Part shown: positions 9,422 to 20,429 of the stretch, piece by piece
Layout of the letters: every line of letters begins with the position of its first letter
Numbering within the stretch: the stretch's first letter is position 1
The notes under the pieces: model-generated
Told to the model about the DNA's origin: nothing
What the model saw: only the letters and a program-made list of their open reading frames with translations
Database searches by the model: none
Program-made: the position numbers and the translations under genes
Assembly (NCBI GenBank): GCA_963575745.1
Contig: CAUYUJ010004692.1
Span: 375,448-439,447 of the forward strand
Direction: 5' to 3'
Length of the DNA: 64,000 bases
From: Prorocentrum cordatum
Taxonomy: Eukaryota; Sar; Dinophyceae; Prorocentrales; Prorocentraceae

Positions 9422-9989
9422 GATGGCCAACTCGGCAGCTGCCGAGTGCCGTGCTCGACGGGCGGTCGGGAGGGTCGCCAGACCTCTCGAGACACATAAA
9501 TGGCAGCGGTGGCACTACCTAATGCTTGGAGCTGTGGTACCTCTTTATTGACACGCTGAGACGTATGTGCGCGGCGCCCAGGCGAGAGCTGAGATTTCGA
9601 AGCGATCGCATGTTCCTTCGTGCAGCTGTTTGTAATGTTGCTAACGCAAGTGCTCGGCGCTGATCGGAGAGGCTAAATTTTGATCGACAAGCACCACCTC
9701 TGTGAAACCCAATTTGAAATGTCCAGACGGCTGGGCCCAATGACATGTAACCAACCGCAACGTTCGACACAAAGTGTGCGCGGCGCTGGTGCAAGGGCCA
9801 AAGCGCGGTTGACGGGGAAGACACCACATATGATGAAGTGGATGATACGTAATATGGCAACCTAACGGGGGGGCGGTTGCGTCGGGGTGAGGGGGGGATG
9901 AGCGAGACTTCCATATCAAGAGACAGAGTATACAATGAGAGAAGGGACGCGGGACACAGAACATGGGGAAGGGTGGGGATGGGGCAGGG
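9422..9989. other. spacer, nothing recognised
   Basis: No convincing exon or repeat, apart from a G-rich stretch at about 9868-9905. Confidence 0.3.
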
Positions 9990-10128
9990 TAGCGAGGGGG
10001 GGGAGGAGGAGGGGGAGGAGGAAAAGGAGGAGGAGGGGGAGGAGGAGGAGGAGGAGGAGGAGGAGGATGAGGAGGGGGAGGAGGAGGAGGAGGACGGGGA
10101 TGGGGAGAAGGAGGAGGAAGAGGAGCAG
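9990..10128. repeat. (GGA)n purine tract
   Basis: Near-continuous GGAGGAGGA on the plus strand, directly upstream in the coding sense of the possible exon that follows at lower complexity (10160-10310 lies on its other side). Confidence 0.8.
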
Positions 10129-10159
10129 GATGATGCAGCAAGCGGACACTTACGACGCA

Positions 10160-10310
10160 GCGATAGCAGCGCAGCGTTCCAAGCAAGGCGGCGAATCAGC
10201 CTGCGTCACCAGCGCGTCGTCCTCGTCAGAGGTCTCGTCGATGTTCTTCTCGGTGTCCGTCTCGCCGTGCTCGCCGTCGCCTCGCGTTGTGCGATCGCTC
10301 CGTTAGCTGT
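10160..10310 (-). CDS. candidate exon, acidic
   Basis: Minus-strand frame reads GDGEHGETDTEKNIDETSDE then DDALVTQADSPPCLERC. It has natural composition and sits between pyrimidine-rich tracts like the other exons of this side, but its splice sites are not resolved. Confidence 0.3.
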
Positions 10311-10349
10311 CTTCATCCATTCCTCTTCCTTCTCATACTCCTCATCCCA

Positions 10350-11192
10350 TCCAATTCTTGACGCTTCGCGTATCCCCACCAGCCCATCCATAATTTATTG
10401 CCATTTATCGCGGGGTCTCTTTGGAAGCTATCCTGGGCCATGCTCGGCTAGAGGCTGTCGGGGGCTATCTTGAGCCATGCTCGGCTATATTTGGCAATTT
10501 TGAAAACCACAGTTGCCTATCGAGGGCTTTCTTGGAGCCACATTGGGCCACGCTGGGCGGGGTGGGGGGTCCTCGGGGAGAGGCAAACAGCCCCCTCGAG
10601 GTCATCTGGGGCCCCATGGATCAAAAAGGCGGCCCCCAAATTAGCGCCGCCCCCTCGGAGGCTCTCAAACGGTTGGGCCTTGTTGGAGCGCTCTTGGGCG
10701 CCTCTTGAACGATAGGGGTGCAGCCTGCTGCCTTAGTGGACCCCTCTTGGGCCTCTTGCGGGGCATCTTGGGGCCATCATGAGGCTTCTAAAGCCCATCG
10801 GAAACGAAAAGGCGATATTGCCAAACAAACATTGATTTTCCATTAGGCTTTTGAAAAAAATTGGGCATCTTTGAGGGCGCCGTGGAGGGCTCGGAGGGCA
10901 CTTGGATCAGTCTTGGGGCTGATTTGGGGCCTCTTGGGGGCATGTCGGAGTTTATAGCGGCCCATCTCGGAGTCGCATGGGCCATCTTGGGGGCCAGCTT
11001 GCTGCTTTGAAGCCCTCTCGGGGCCTTCTTGGGCCATCTTGGACGCTGCGGCGCCTCCGCCCCCCCCCATCCCCTCCCAGGCCGAGGGGAGGGGGTGGGG
11101 TGTGGGGGGGGTGGTGGGGGGGTGGGGTAGAGAGACACAAAACAAACTCGTTATACTACCTAAGCACAGCGGGCTGGTAGGATGTCACCCTC
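10350..11192 (+). mobile_element. dispersed element, family A, copy 2
   Basis: Same left end as copy 1 (TTGACGCTTCGCGTATCCCC, then CACCAGCCCATCC), same degenerate GGCCATCTTGGGGGC body, the AT-richer core near 10795-10860 (ACATTGATTTTCCATTAGGC), the G-rich zone before GGTAGAGAGACACAAAAC, and the right end GGGCTGGTAGGAT. No ORF of its own. Confidence 0.6.
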
Positions 11193-11399
11193 ATTCGCTC
11201 GTTCTCCTCATCCGCCCGCCTGTTCCCCCCCCCCTCCCCCCCCGCGTACAATATCATTTTCCACATCCAGGAACCTTCTCCCCGCCCAACCTCATTCCCC
11301 TTAGCCGACCTCCTTCCCCTCATCAAAACTCATTCTCCTCGCCCAACACCCGCGTCCCCATCGCCCAGCCGCCAACCCCCCGTCCGCGCCTTCGGACTC
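11193..11399. other. C-rich spacer
   Basis: Pyrimidine-rich plus strand (CCTCCCC words), no gene seen. Confidence 0.3.
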
Positions 11400-11705
11400 G
11401 GAAGCCGCTGGGACGATGCTGAAGTCGGCGCAACTCGGCATGCGAGACGGCCTTGGGGTCGGCGCCCGCGACGCCGCCGGGCTCTGCGACGGCGCGGGCG
11501 AGTGCCGAGGAGAAGGGGGAGGGGGAGAAGGAGGAGGGGGAGGAGGAGGAGGAGGAGGCGGTTGAGGAGGGGGCGACGGAGGAGGAAGAGGTGGAGGAAG
11601 AGGATGAGGACGAAGGGCAGGAGGAGGAGGAGGAGCTTTGACTTGACGTGGGGCCATCCGCAAGGGCGGCGACCAAAAGGCTGAACGACGCGGCCAAGGA
11701 CAGCG
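11400..11705 (-). CDS. two candidate small exons separated by a purine tract
   Basis: Near 11400-11505 the minus strand reads ARAVAEPGGVAGADPKAVSH and on to AELRRLQHRPSGFR; near 11640-11705 it reads SLAASFSLLVAALADGPTSS. Between them (about 11515-11637) is (GGA)n. Composition is plausible for coding; splice sites are unresolved. Confidence 0.25.
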
Positions 11706-11880
11706 AGGAGGAGGAGGAGGAGGACGAAGAGGAATAGGAGGAGGAGGAGGAGGAGGAGGAGGAAGAGGAGGAGGATGATGAAAAGGAGACGGGGGAGGAG
11801 GAGGAGGGGGAGGAGGAGGAGGAGGAGGAGGAGGAGGAAGAGGAGGGGGAGGCGGAGGAGGAAGACGAGGCGGAGGATGA
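11706..11880. repeat. (GGA)n purine tract
   Basis: GAGGAGGAGGAGG repeats with few interruptions on the plus strand, that is (TCC)n on the coding strand. Confidence 0.8.
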
Positions 11881-11889
11881 GGAGGCATG

Positions 11890-12035
11890 GTGCATGCCTC
11901 GGGGTGTCCATGCCGCTCATGGCGGGGGGGGCGCCGAGGAGGTGCAGGAAGTATTGCAGGGTCTCCTGCTGGGCGGGCGTGCACTGCATCATCGCCTGAG
12001 TGGAGGCGGTTCGGCACACCAACGCTGACTTGCCA
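11890..12035 (-). CDS. candidate exon
   Basis: Minus-strand frame includes VCRTASTQAMMQCTPAQQET and LQYFLHLLGAPPAMSGMDTP. The mixture of residues is protein-like and the segment is bounded by the CTGACGTCAG array upstream and (TCC)n downstream. Boundaries are approximate. Confidence 0.35.
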
Positions 12036-12049
12036 ACGCTGTGGCAGCA

Positions 12050-12640
12050 AGTTGTCGTTGGTGTGACGTTAGACTGGCGTCAGCCTGACGTCAGCCTGAC
12101 ATCAGCCTGACGACAGTCTGACGTCAGACTGACGGCATACTAACGTCAGACTGACGTCAGACTGACGGCAGGCTGACGTCAGCCTGACATCAGCCTGACG
12201 ACAGTCTGACGTCAGACTGACGTCAGGCTAACGTCAGACTGACGTCATGGCTTCATAATGACGTCGGATTGACGGCAGGCTGACGTCGGGCTGACGTCAT
12301 GACAACGTGATAATGACGCATTCTGGCGTCAGAATGACGTCGGGATGACGTCATTCTTGCGTCACAATGACGTTGCAATGACGTCACGCTGACGTCAGGC
12401 TGACGTCAGGGTAACGTCATAATGACGTCAGTCTGACGTCAGCCTGACGTCAACCTGACGACAGCGTGGCGTCAGTCTGACACCACCAGGGCGCCATGCT
12501 GACGTCAGCCTGACGTCAATATAGCGTAGGCCCCACACAAGTCTGACGCCAGGCGCCAATCTGGAGCCAGTCTGACGACAATCTGACTGCACACAGGCGC
12601 CAGACCGACGTCAAACTTACGCCAGATTGGCGCCTGGCGT
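12050..12640. repeat. array of CTGACGTCAG-type units
   Basis: About 590 bp made mostly of 11-12-bp words TGACGTCAGNC/TGACGTCAGAC with variants (GACATCAG, GACGGCA, GACGACAG, TGGCGTCA). TGACGTCA is itself a palindrome and is the classical CRE/ATF site in animals. It sits between two candidate exons, so probably in an intron. Confidence 0.75.
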
Positions 12641-12774
12641 AACCCCTCCGCCCTCATTCCACCGCCTCCTGTCCTCCTCCACCGCGTCCCTTCACTTGTT
12701 CTGTCTACGTCCCCTCCTTGCGCCCTCCTCATGCTGCCTTCCTCCCGTCATGAACTGTACCATCGTTCGCTCCT

Positions 12775-12970
12775 TACCACGCCTCCCCCCGCCCGTCGTC
12801 GTTTTGGGCATCCATGGCCTGCCGCCTGCGCGTCTGGTTGTCCCTCAAGCGGCGGAGGTGCTTGAGGAGGCACGCGAGCTTGTCCGCGAGCGAGGTGCCC
12901 CTCTCGGCTGGCGTGCCAGCCGGCTCCTTGGAGGCGCGGGGGTACCTCGCGGTGGAAGCCCGAGAACCAT
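12775..12970 (-). CDS. candidate exon, basic
   Basis: Minus-strand frame gives ARYPRASKEPAGTPAERGTS then LADKLACLLKHLRRLRDNQT, RRRQAMDAQNDDGRG. It looks like an amphipathic basic segment. Splice sites not resolved; no family recognised. Confidence 0.35.
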
Positions 12971-13219
12971 GACATCCTGTCCCATCCTCGTACTCATCAA
13001 CACCCCCCTCCATCATACCCTCTCCATCCTACATCGACGCGCCACCTCAATACACGTCCGCCTCATCAGTCTTACCAGTGTTTCCCTCAGCATCCGACAT
13101 CCTCATCACCCCCTCCTCTCCTGCCTCCTACTCCCCTGTGCCTCCCATATCACAAGTATCATGATTGTCCTCCTGATTCTGATCCTCCTCATTCCCCCGC
13201 TTCATCCGCCTTATCCCCT

Positions 13220-13312
13220 GGGGTACTTGGACAGCACCGCCACGCATGCGTCGCGCAGCTGCACCCACGGCGCCTCCGCCTCTGGAGCAGCCCGCAGCAG
13301 CACTTCTATCTG
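13220..13312 (-). CDS. candidate small exon
   Basis: Minus-strand frame IEVLLRAAPEAEAPWVQLRD then ACVAVLSKYP, helical and natural. It is flanked by (TCC)n/(TCATCC)n in the coding sense on the upstream side. Ends approximate. Confidence 0.35.
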
Positions 13313-13329
13313 GGAAGGCGGGCGGGGGG

Positions 13330-13720
13330 ACGGGGAGGCGGCGCAGGAGGCGGATGATGGGAAGGAGGAGGAGGAGTTGGCATACGATGAGGAGAGGGAT
13401 GAGAAGGATGAGGGCGACGAGTAGGAGGATGAGGGGAGATGCAGGAGGAAGGGGATAAGGAGGAAGAGGATCAGAAGGAGGAGGAGGAGGAGGATGAGGA
13501 TGAGGAGGAGAAGGAGGAGGAGGAGGAGGGGGTGTCTGACATCAGACTGACGTCAGACTGACGTCAGAAGTCATGATGACGCCAGTCTGATGCGAAGAGG
13601 AGGAGGAGGAGGAGGGGGAGGAGGAGGAGGGGTGCCTGACATCAGACTGACGTCAGACTGACGTCAGATGTCATGCTGACGTCAGTCTGACGTCAGACTG
13701 ACATCAGACTGGCGTCAACG
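13330..13720. repeat. purine tracts with two CTGACGTCAG modules
   Basis: Two modules (about 13532-13590 and 13633-13718) start GACATCAGACTGACGTCAG and are separated by (GGA)n. They share the same order of CRE-like words, so they look duplicated. Confidence 0.65.
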
Positions 13721-13811
13721 TCCTCACCCATCCGCCTCCCTCGTCCCTCCTCGCGCCCCCCTTCCCCTTCTCGTACTCCTCGTCCTCCTTCGCCTCGGCG
13801 GTCGATGCTGC

Positions 13812-13995
13812 GTTCAACGCCTGCCCGCCAGCTCTGGATTCTTTGCCATGCTAGGCCCATGGGCGGCCTTGTCCTTTGTGATGTAATGGTATTGTCCGAG
13901 CTCGAACGCGGCATTCGCCCCCTGGGCTTCACAGTGGTCCAGGAGCGCCTGCTCCAAGCAGCCCGTCAATGGACAGGTTGGCTTGCGGAGCGGCG
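13812..13995 (-). CDS. candidate exon
   Basis: Minus-strand frame includes LTGCLEQALLDHCEAQGANA and AFELGQYHYITKDKAAHGPS, MAKNPELAGRR. Good residue mix. Upstream the frame runs into Pro/Arg-rich sequence that may be intron. A GT donor may be at GGCAGGC|GTTGAA. Confidence 0.4.
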
Positions 13996-14575
13996 GCGAC
14001 GGCCTCGGAGAGGCCTTGGGCGGGGCCTGAGGCGATTGCCTCGGGCCCAACGGGGGCCCAGGGGGCGAACCCGCGAGCGAACGGCCCCAGGCAGCGCGGG
14101 CGGACATCTCGAGAAACCTCAAAGCGGCTGCGAGGCGCATCCTCGTGCTAGTCATCCCTATCTTCTCTCCTCCAGATATACCCCCGTCCTCTTCGTCATG
14201 CTCATGTGTCCTCCTCCTCCTCCTCCTCCTCCCCCTCCTCGTGCTTGCCTCCCTTGCCAACTTCCTTACCTAACCCATCAACGATCCCCCCTCCCACTTC
14301 GCAATCTATCCCTTTGCTCATCCTCCTTCTGCGTCCAGCGCGGGGGGGCGGGGCAGATCGAGACGACGACGAGCAGCAGGAGAGGGGGGAAGAAGAAGGG
14401 CGGGGGAAAAGAGTGAATGGGGAGAGTGGAGGAGGAAGAGTGGGAGAAAGAGTGGAGGAGGGGGTGGAGGGGGGCGGGGGGAAGGGTGGAATAATGATGA
14501 AGGGAGGAAGGAAGGATGGGCAGAGGAGGAAGGAGGTTGAGAGGAGGGGGGAGGTTTTTCGATGCCACGCAACCT

Positions 14576-15016
14576 TCACGCCCGCGCGAAGTAGAAGCGG
14601 TACGGCAGGGCGTCCACCCTGCGGTACCATTGGAGCCGCCTGCCCCCGCCCACCTCCCACTCCATGAGCAAGTGCGTCGTGGAGGTGGGCGTCAGGGTGA
14701 ACGCGGGCTGCCCTGGCGCCCACCCCGCGTCGATCGCCCAGGAGCGGGGCCAACTCTGCCCTCCGCCTGGAGGGCAGTGCAGCACGGCGATCATGTCGGG
14801 GCAGGCTTCCCATGGCCGTGGCGAAGCCTGCTCCAACAGCGGATCAATCCAGCCCCTCTTCGGACGGGACCGCTTGACCCCCTGGCGGTTACTCGTCGAC
14901 GCCATGGGGAGGCCAGGGGGCACGTCCCCGACCTCCATCACCTCCCATGGCTCCCCGAGGCCAGGGGGCGCGTCGGCCCCGTCGAGGCGCAGGACGAGGC
15001 ACGAAGCCTGGGCCAT
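14576..15016 (-). CDS. first exon or small gene, unidentified
   Basis: ATG at 15016 (GCGCC|ATGG context) opens a 146-codon frame, MAQASCLVLRLDGADAPPGL ..., with ASTSNRQGVKRSRPKRGWID and ending YRFYFARA before TGA at 14576. The frame could instead splice at CGGGC|GTGAAG (14580). Downstream candidate exons at 13812, 13220, 12775 and 11890 may belong to the same gene. No domain recognised; Trp-rich (PWEVMEV, GGGQSWPRSW, LLMEWEV, QWYRR). Confidence 0.5.
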   Translation of the reverse strand: MAQASCLVLRLDGADAPPGLGEPWEVMEVGDVPPGLPMASTSNRQGVKRSRPKRGWIDPLLEQASPRPWEACPDMIAVLHCPPGGGQSWPRSWAIDAGWAPGQPAFTLTPTSTTHLLMEWEVGGGRRLQWYRRVDALPYRFYFARA

Positions 15017-15029
15017 GGCGCTACAGCCT

Positions 15030-15290
15030 AAAAAACGGCAACGGAAGAGGAGGGGGACGAGGAGGAAGAGGAGAGGGAAAAGGGGGAAGAGGGGGAAGAG
15101 GAGGAAGAGGAGAGGGCGGAGGATAGGGAATAGGAGGAAGAGGAGGAAGAGGAGGAAAAGGAGGAAAAGGATAAGATGGAAAAACGAGAGAGGATAGGAT
15201 GGGGAGGAAGAGGAATGGGAGGATACGGAGAGAGAAAGAGGAGAGGACAAAGAACGATGAGGAGGAATATGGGAGGGAAGAGGAGGAAAT
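15030..15290. repeat. purine tract, degenerate (GGA)n/(GAGGAA)n
   Basis: Almost pure G/A on the plus strand just upstream of the ATG at 15016 in the coding sense. Confidence 0.7.
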
Positions 15291-15440
15291 GACGCCAGGG
15301 CGTCACACAACATCAAGATCACATGTACTGTCCATTTCATGCAGCATATCTACAGGCTATGAAATACCAGCTCTTGATGACACACGTGAACCTCAACTGC
15401 TACGATAACATCATCATGACCATTATCATCAACAACATGG

Positions 15441-15625
15441 CAACCTGACGTCAGGCATCGGCCGCCTGACGTCAGTCATCGGTCGCGACCGGTCGCGCCC
15501 GGTCGCGCCCGGTAACGGGGACCGGTCGCGACCGGTCGCGCCCGGTAACGGAGACCGGTCGCGACCGGGCGCGGGCAAACGACCGAAGCCGTCGGTCGCG
15601 ACCGAAATTTTTCGGTAACGCATGA
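15441..15625. repeat. palindromic minisatellite, GGTCGCGACC words
   Basis: Starts with CCTGACGTCAGGCATCGG and CCTGACGTCAGTCATCGG, then repeats of CGGTCGCGACCGGTCGCGCC and CGGTAACGGGGA. GGTCGCGACC is self-complementary. Confidence 0.65.
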
Positions 15626-15689
15626 TCTGGGAAGGTCGGGCGGTTCGGCGGCCAAGAAAGCTGGCCCAGCCTGGCCATGGCCCTGGCCC

Positions 15690-15775
15690 CCCACGGCCTT
15701 AGCCCTCCGGCCCCGGCCTCGGCCCCGGCTCCGGCCTCGGTCCCGGCCGCGGCCCTGGCCGCGGCCCTGGAGCCT
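15690..15775. repeat. GGCCCCGGCCTC minisatellite
   Basis: Tandem 12-bp words CCCGGCCTCGGC/CCCTGGCCGCGG. Confidence 0.6.
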
Positions 15776-15934
15776 GTTTTTTTTTAGACTCCGGCAAGAT
15801 TGCTTGCATGCACGGGGGGGGGCTGAACCCAAAGCAAGCCGCAAGCGACTTGCACGGTGTGGGGGGCCCCAATCGCGGCCCCGTCGCCTCCCAGACGCCC
15901 GCCCCCGAGGAGACACACGGCTCTCCTCCGCCTC

Positions 15935-16130
15935 CTCCTCCTCCTCCTCCACCTCCTTCTCCTCCTCTTCTTCCTCTCCACCTCCTCTTCCTCCTCTTCC
16001 TCCTCCTCCTCCTTCTCCTCCCTCCACCGCCCGCCCCATGTCCCGAGCCTGTGGCAGGGTCGTCAACTCGCCGTTGTCTTTTGTCGTCGTGGTCGTCGTC
16101 GTGGTCGTTGTCGTCGTCGTCCTTCTGAGT
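15935..16130. repeat. (CTC)n and (GTC)n tracts
   Basis: Pyrimidine-rich CTCCTCCTC up to about 16030, then GTCGTCGTGGTCGTC at 16082-16122. Confidence 0.6.
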
Positions 16131-16202
16131 CGGCGGCACAGGCCGTCAGGCATTCACAATATATACAATAGAAGCAGTGTCTTCGTTACACTGGGAACAA
16201 TC

Positions 16203-16231
16203 AGCTCCTCCTCCTCCTCCTCCTCCTCCTC

Positions 16232-16269
<38 letters not shown>

Positions 16270-16383
16270 NNNNNNNNNNNNNNNNNNNNNNNNNNNNNNN
16301 NNNNNNNNNNNNNNNNNNNNNNNNNNNNNNNNNNNNNNNNNNNNNNNNNNNNNNNNNNNNNNNNNNNNNTACTACTACTACTA

Positions 16384-16415
<32 letters not shown>

Positions 16416-16466
16416 ACGACTACGACTACGACTACGACTACGACTACGACGACTACGACTACGACG

Positions 16467-16497
<31 letters not shown>

Positions 16498-16545
16498 CTG
16501 CTGCTGCTGCTACTACTACTACTACGACGACCACTACCACTGAAC
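16203..16545. repeat. (CTC)n, (TAC)n, (TACGAC)n microsatellite around the gap
   Basis: CTC repeats, then TAC repeats to 16269; after the gap TAC, then TACGAC repeats and TAC again. Confidence 0.9.
16270..16369. other. assembly gap, 100 N
   Basis: Exactly 100 N inside a (TAC)n tract, the usual size of a scaffold gap of unknown length. Confidence 0.99.
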
Positions 16546-16699
16546 TTTCATAGTGGTACCCGTAATCGTATTCGAAATACTTAAGGGCCCGAAGTAAGAC
16601 CCAACGCTCTAGCTGTGGCTCCGTGAGTTTGCGCACATTTGTTTTTGAGGCGTTCGAGTTGCTTCCTTTTGGGGCGGCTGTGGTATCGAGTCCTTTTAC

Positions 16700-16702
16700 A
16701 GC

Positions 16703-16742
<40 letters not shown>

Positions 16743-16962
16743 AGGAGAACAACAACAACATAACTAACGACGGAGATGCATATGTATATATATATATAAA
16801 TATATAAAAAGAGAGAGGGAGAGAAAGAGAGAGAGAGAGAGAGAAAAACAAAAAACGAGAGAGAGAGAGATAGGGATACATCGAGCTCGCATTCTTTTTT
16901 TTTTGTGGAGGAGGTGGTACTCATGTTTGGAACAGTAGAGAGAGAGAGAGAGAGAGAGAGAA
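16700..16962. repeat. (GA)n and (TA)n microsatellites
   Basis: Several GAGAGAGA tracts with a short TATATATA tract near 16782-16807. Confidence 0.9.
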
Positions 16963-17092
16963 GAGGAGAAAGGAATGGAAAAAGGGTCGGAGGAAGAGGG
17001 CCTTTCCTTCGCGCGAACAATTTTGGCTGGGTGTTGTCACGAAGTGCCCCCAAAACGAAATATAGAATCAAAACATCATGGAGGACTGCCCC

Positions 17093-17122
17093 AAGCAATT
17101 ACCCTGCGACGTACCCGACCCA
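17093..17122 (+). repeat. 5' module of satellite element 1
   Basis: AATTACCCTGCGACGTACCC then GACCCATGTGC. A close copy is at 20872-20900 (CATTACCCTGGCGACGTACC, then CAACCCCTGCGC). Each lies about 210 bp before the start of a satellite array. Confidence 0.55.
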
Positions 17123-17309
17123 TGTGCATCAAGTGGCAAGAGGAGTAGGCCAACATTCGCAGGAACAACGACAGTGTAGACGCGGCGAATTGCTGCGCAA
17201 CCTACATGGGATGCGCATGCGTTGCACGACTCACAGGACGACGATCGAAAGAACGAGGAGTGAGGCCCCAGACTCCAAGAATAACGGGGACAGGAACTAG
17301 GGGCAGGAA

Positions 17310-20150
17310 AAGGATGGAATTGGGGGTAATCTGAATCTGCGTATGACGTCACTCCGCTGGGCCCCCCAGCAGCCCTCGAAAGCGGCGACAGTTTCGCAGA
17401 TCGCAGCCCCCCAGGGATGGCGAGGTCTAATCTGAATCTGCGTGTGACGTCACTCCGCTGGGCCCCCCAGCAGCCCTCGAAAGTGGTGACAGCTTCGCAG
17501 ATCGCAGCCCCCCAAGGATTGCGAGGTCTAATCTGAATCTGCGTATGGCCCCACTTCGATGGGCCGCCCAGCAGCCCTCGAAAGTGGCGGCAGTTTCGCA
17601 GATCGCAGCCCCCCAGAGATGGCGAGGTCTAATCTGAATCTGCGTATGACGTCACTCCGCTGGGCCCCCCAGCAGCCCTCGACAGGGGCGACAGTTTCGC
17701 AGATCGCAGCCCCCCAGGGATGGCGAGGTCTAATCTGAATCTGCGTGTGACGTCACTCCGCTGGGCCCCCCCAGCAGCCCTCGAAAGTGGTGACAGCTTC
17801 GCAGATCGCAGCCCCCCAGAGATGGCGAGGTCTAATCTGAATCTGCATATGACGTCACTCAGCTGGGCCCCCCAGCAGCCCTCGAAAGTGGCGACAGTTT
17901 CGCAGATCGCAGCCCCCCAGGGATGGCGAGGTCTAATCTGAATCTGCGTATGACGTCCTCCGCTGGGCCCCCCCAGCAGCCCTCGAAAGTGGTGACAGCT
18001 TCGCAGATCGCAGCCCCCCAGGGATGGCGAGGTCTAATCTGAATCTGCGTATGACCCCACTCCGCTGAGCCCAACAGCAGCCCTCGAAAGTGGTGACAGT
18101 TTCGCAGATCGCAGCCCCCCAAGGATGGCGAGGTCTAATCTGAATCTGCGTATGACGTCACTCCGCTGGGCCCCCCCAGCAGCCCTCGACAGTGGTGACA
18201 GTTTCGCAGATCGCAGCCCCCAGGGATGGCGAGGTCTAATCTGAATCTGCGTATGACCCCACTTCGATGGGCCGCCCAGTAGCCCTCGAAAGAGGCGACA
18301 GTTTCGCAGATCGCAGCCCCCCAGGGATGGCGAGGTCTAATCTGAATCTGCGTATGACGTCACTCCGCTGGGCCCCCCAGCAGCCCTCGAAAATGGTGAA
18401 AACTTCGCAGATCGCAGCCCCCCAGGGATGGCGAGGTATAACCTGAATCTGCGTGTGCCGTCACTCAGCTGGGCCCCCCAGCGGCCCTCGAAAGTGGTGA
18501 CAGCTTCGCAGATCGCAGCCCCCCAAGGAATGCGAGGTCTAATCTGAATCTGCGTATGGCCCCACTTCGATGGGCCGCCCAGCAGCCCTCGAAAGTGGCG
18601 ACAGTTTCGCAGATCGCAGCCCCCCAGAGATGGCGAGGTCTCATTTGACTCTGCCCGTGGCCCTCACTGTGTTGGGCCCCCCAGCAGGCCTCGAAAATGG
18701 CGCCAGCTTCACAGCCCCCCAGGGATGGCCAGGTCTAATCTGAATCTGCGTATGACGTCACTCCGCTGGGCCCCCCAGCAGCCCTCGAAAGTGGCGCCAG
18801 CTTCACAGCCCCCCAGGGATGGCCAGGTCTAATATGAATCTGCGTATGACCCCACTCCGCTGGCCCCCCCCCCAGCAGCCCTCGACAGTGGTGACAGTTT
18901 CGCAGATCGCAGCCCCCCAGGGATGGCGAGGTCTAATCTGAATCTGCGTATGACCCCACTTCGATGGGCCGCCCAGCAGCCCTCGAAAGAGGCGACAGTT
19001 TCGCAGATCGCAGCCCCCCCGGGATGGCCAGGTCTAATATGAATCTGCATATGACGTCACTCAGCTGGGCCCCCCAGCAGCCCTCGAAAGTGGTGACAAT
19101 TTCGCAGATCGCAGCCCCCCAAGGATGGCGAGGTCTAATCTGAATCTGCGTATGACCCCACTCCGCTGCCCCCCCCCAGCAGCCCTCGACAGTGGTGACA
19201 GTTTCGCAGACCGCAGCCCCCCAGGGATGGCGAGGTCTAATCTGAATCTGCGTATGACGTCACTCCGCTGGGCCCCCCAGCAGCTCTCGAAAGTGGTGAC
19301 AGTTTCGCAGATCGCAGCCCGCCCAGGGATGGCGAGGTCTAATTTGAATCTGCGTGTGACCCCACTCCGCTGGGCCCCCCCCCAGCAGCCCTCGAAAATG
19401 GCGACAGTTTCACAGATCGCACCCCCCCAGGGATGGCGAGGTCTAATCTGAATCTGCGTGTGACCCCACTCCGCTGGGCCCCCAGAAGCCTTCGAAAGTG
19501 GTGACAGTTTCGCAGATCGCAGCCCCCAAGGGATGGCCAGGTCTAATATGAATCTGCATATGACGTCACTTAGCTGGGCCCCCCAGCAGCCGTCGAAAGT
19601 GGCGACAGTTTCGCAGAACGCAGCCTCCCAGGGATGGCGAGGTCTAATCTGAATCTGCGTATGACGTCACTCTGCTGGGCCCCCCAGCAGCCCCCAAGAA
19701 GTGGTGACAGCTTCGCAGATCGCAGCACCCCAGGGATGGCCAGGTCTAATCTGGATCTGCGTATGACCCAACTCCGCTGGGCCCCCCAGCAGCCCTCAAG
19801 AAGTGGTAACAGTTTCGCAGATCGCAGCCCCCAAGGGATGGCGAAGTCTAATCTGAATCTGCGTGTGACCCCACTCCGCTGGGCCCTCCAGCAGCCCTCG
19901 AAAGCGGCGACAGCTTCGCAGATCGCAGCCCCCCAGGGATGGCGAGGTCTAATCCGAATCTGCGTGTGACCCCGCTCCGCTGGGCCCCCCAGCAGCCCTC
20001 GAAAGTGGCGACAGCTTCGCAGATCGCAGCCCCCCAGGGATGGCGAGGTCTAATCTGAATATGCGTATGACCCCACTTCGCTGGGCCCCCCAGCAGCCCT
20101 CGAAAGTGGCGACAGTTTCACAGATCGCAGTCCCCCCCGGTCTGGTGAGG
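17310..20150 (+). repeat. satellite array 1, ~28 units of ~101 bp
   Basis: Each unit carries GATGGCGAGGTCTAATCTGA, ATCTGCGTATGACGTCACTC, CGCTGGGCCCCCCAGCAGCC, CTCGAAAGTGGTGACAG and TTTCGCAGATCGCAGCCCCC. Unit sub-types alternate (TGACGTCAC versus TGACCCCAC). Counting GATCGCAGCCCCC and its variants gives about 28 units. Open frames across it are by-products of the repeat. Confidence 0.9.
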
Positions 20151-20253
20151 TAGGAGACAAACTGGCACGCAGGAGCGAGCGAGGTAGGAAGCAGGGGGGA
20201 AGAGGAAAGGAGGAGGGGGCGGGAGAGGAGAGGACAGGAGTCGCGACCGCAGC

Positions 20254-20294
20254 TGCTCTATTCAAAACGAGAACCCAACGCAGGAAGGTTGGGA
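20254..20294 (+). repeat. 3' module after satellite array 1
   Basis: TGCTCTATTCAAAACGAGAA then CCCAACGCAGGAAGGTTGGG, preceded by ~70 bp of G/A-rich sequence. CCCAAC...GTTGGG can form a stem. Copies follow array 2 (22414-22453) and the 90-bp array (37278-37320). Confidence 0.7.
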
Positions 20295-20429
20295 CTTCGC
20301 CGACCCAACGGGCCGGAGGCGTGCTAAGATCTCCCGTAACTGGTTAACAATATTTCTAGTTCGCGCGCGCGGGGCGGCCCCTGGGGGTCCCCTGGCGAAA
20401 AGTATCCCGACCGCAGCCCGACCAGGTCT

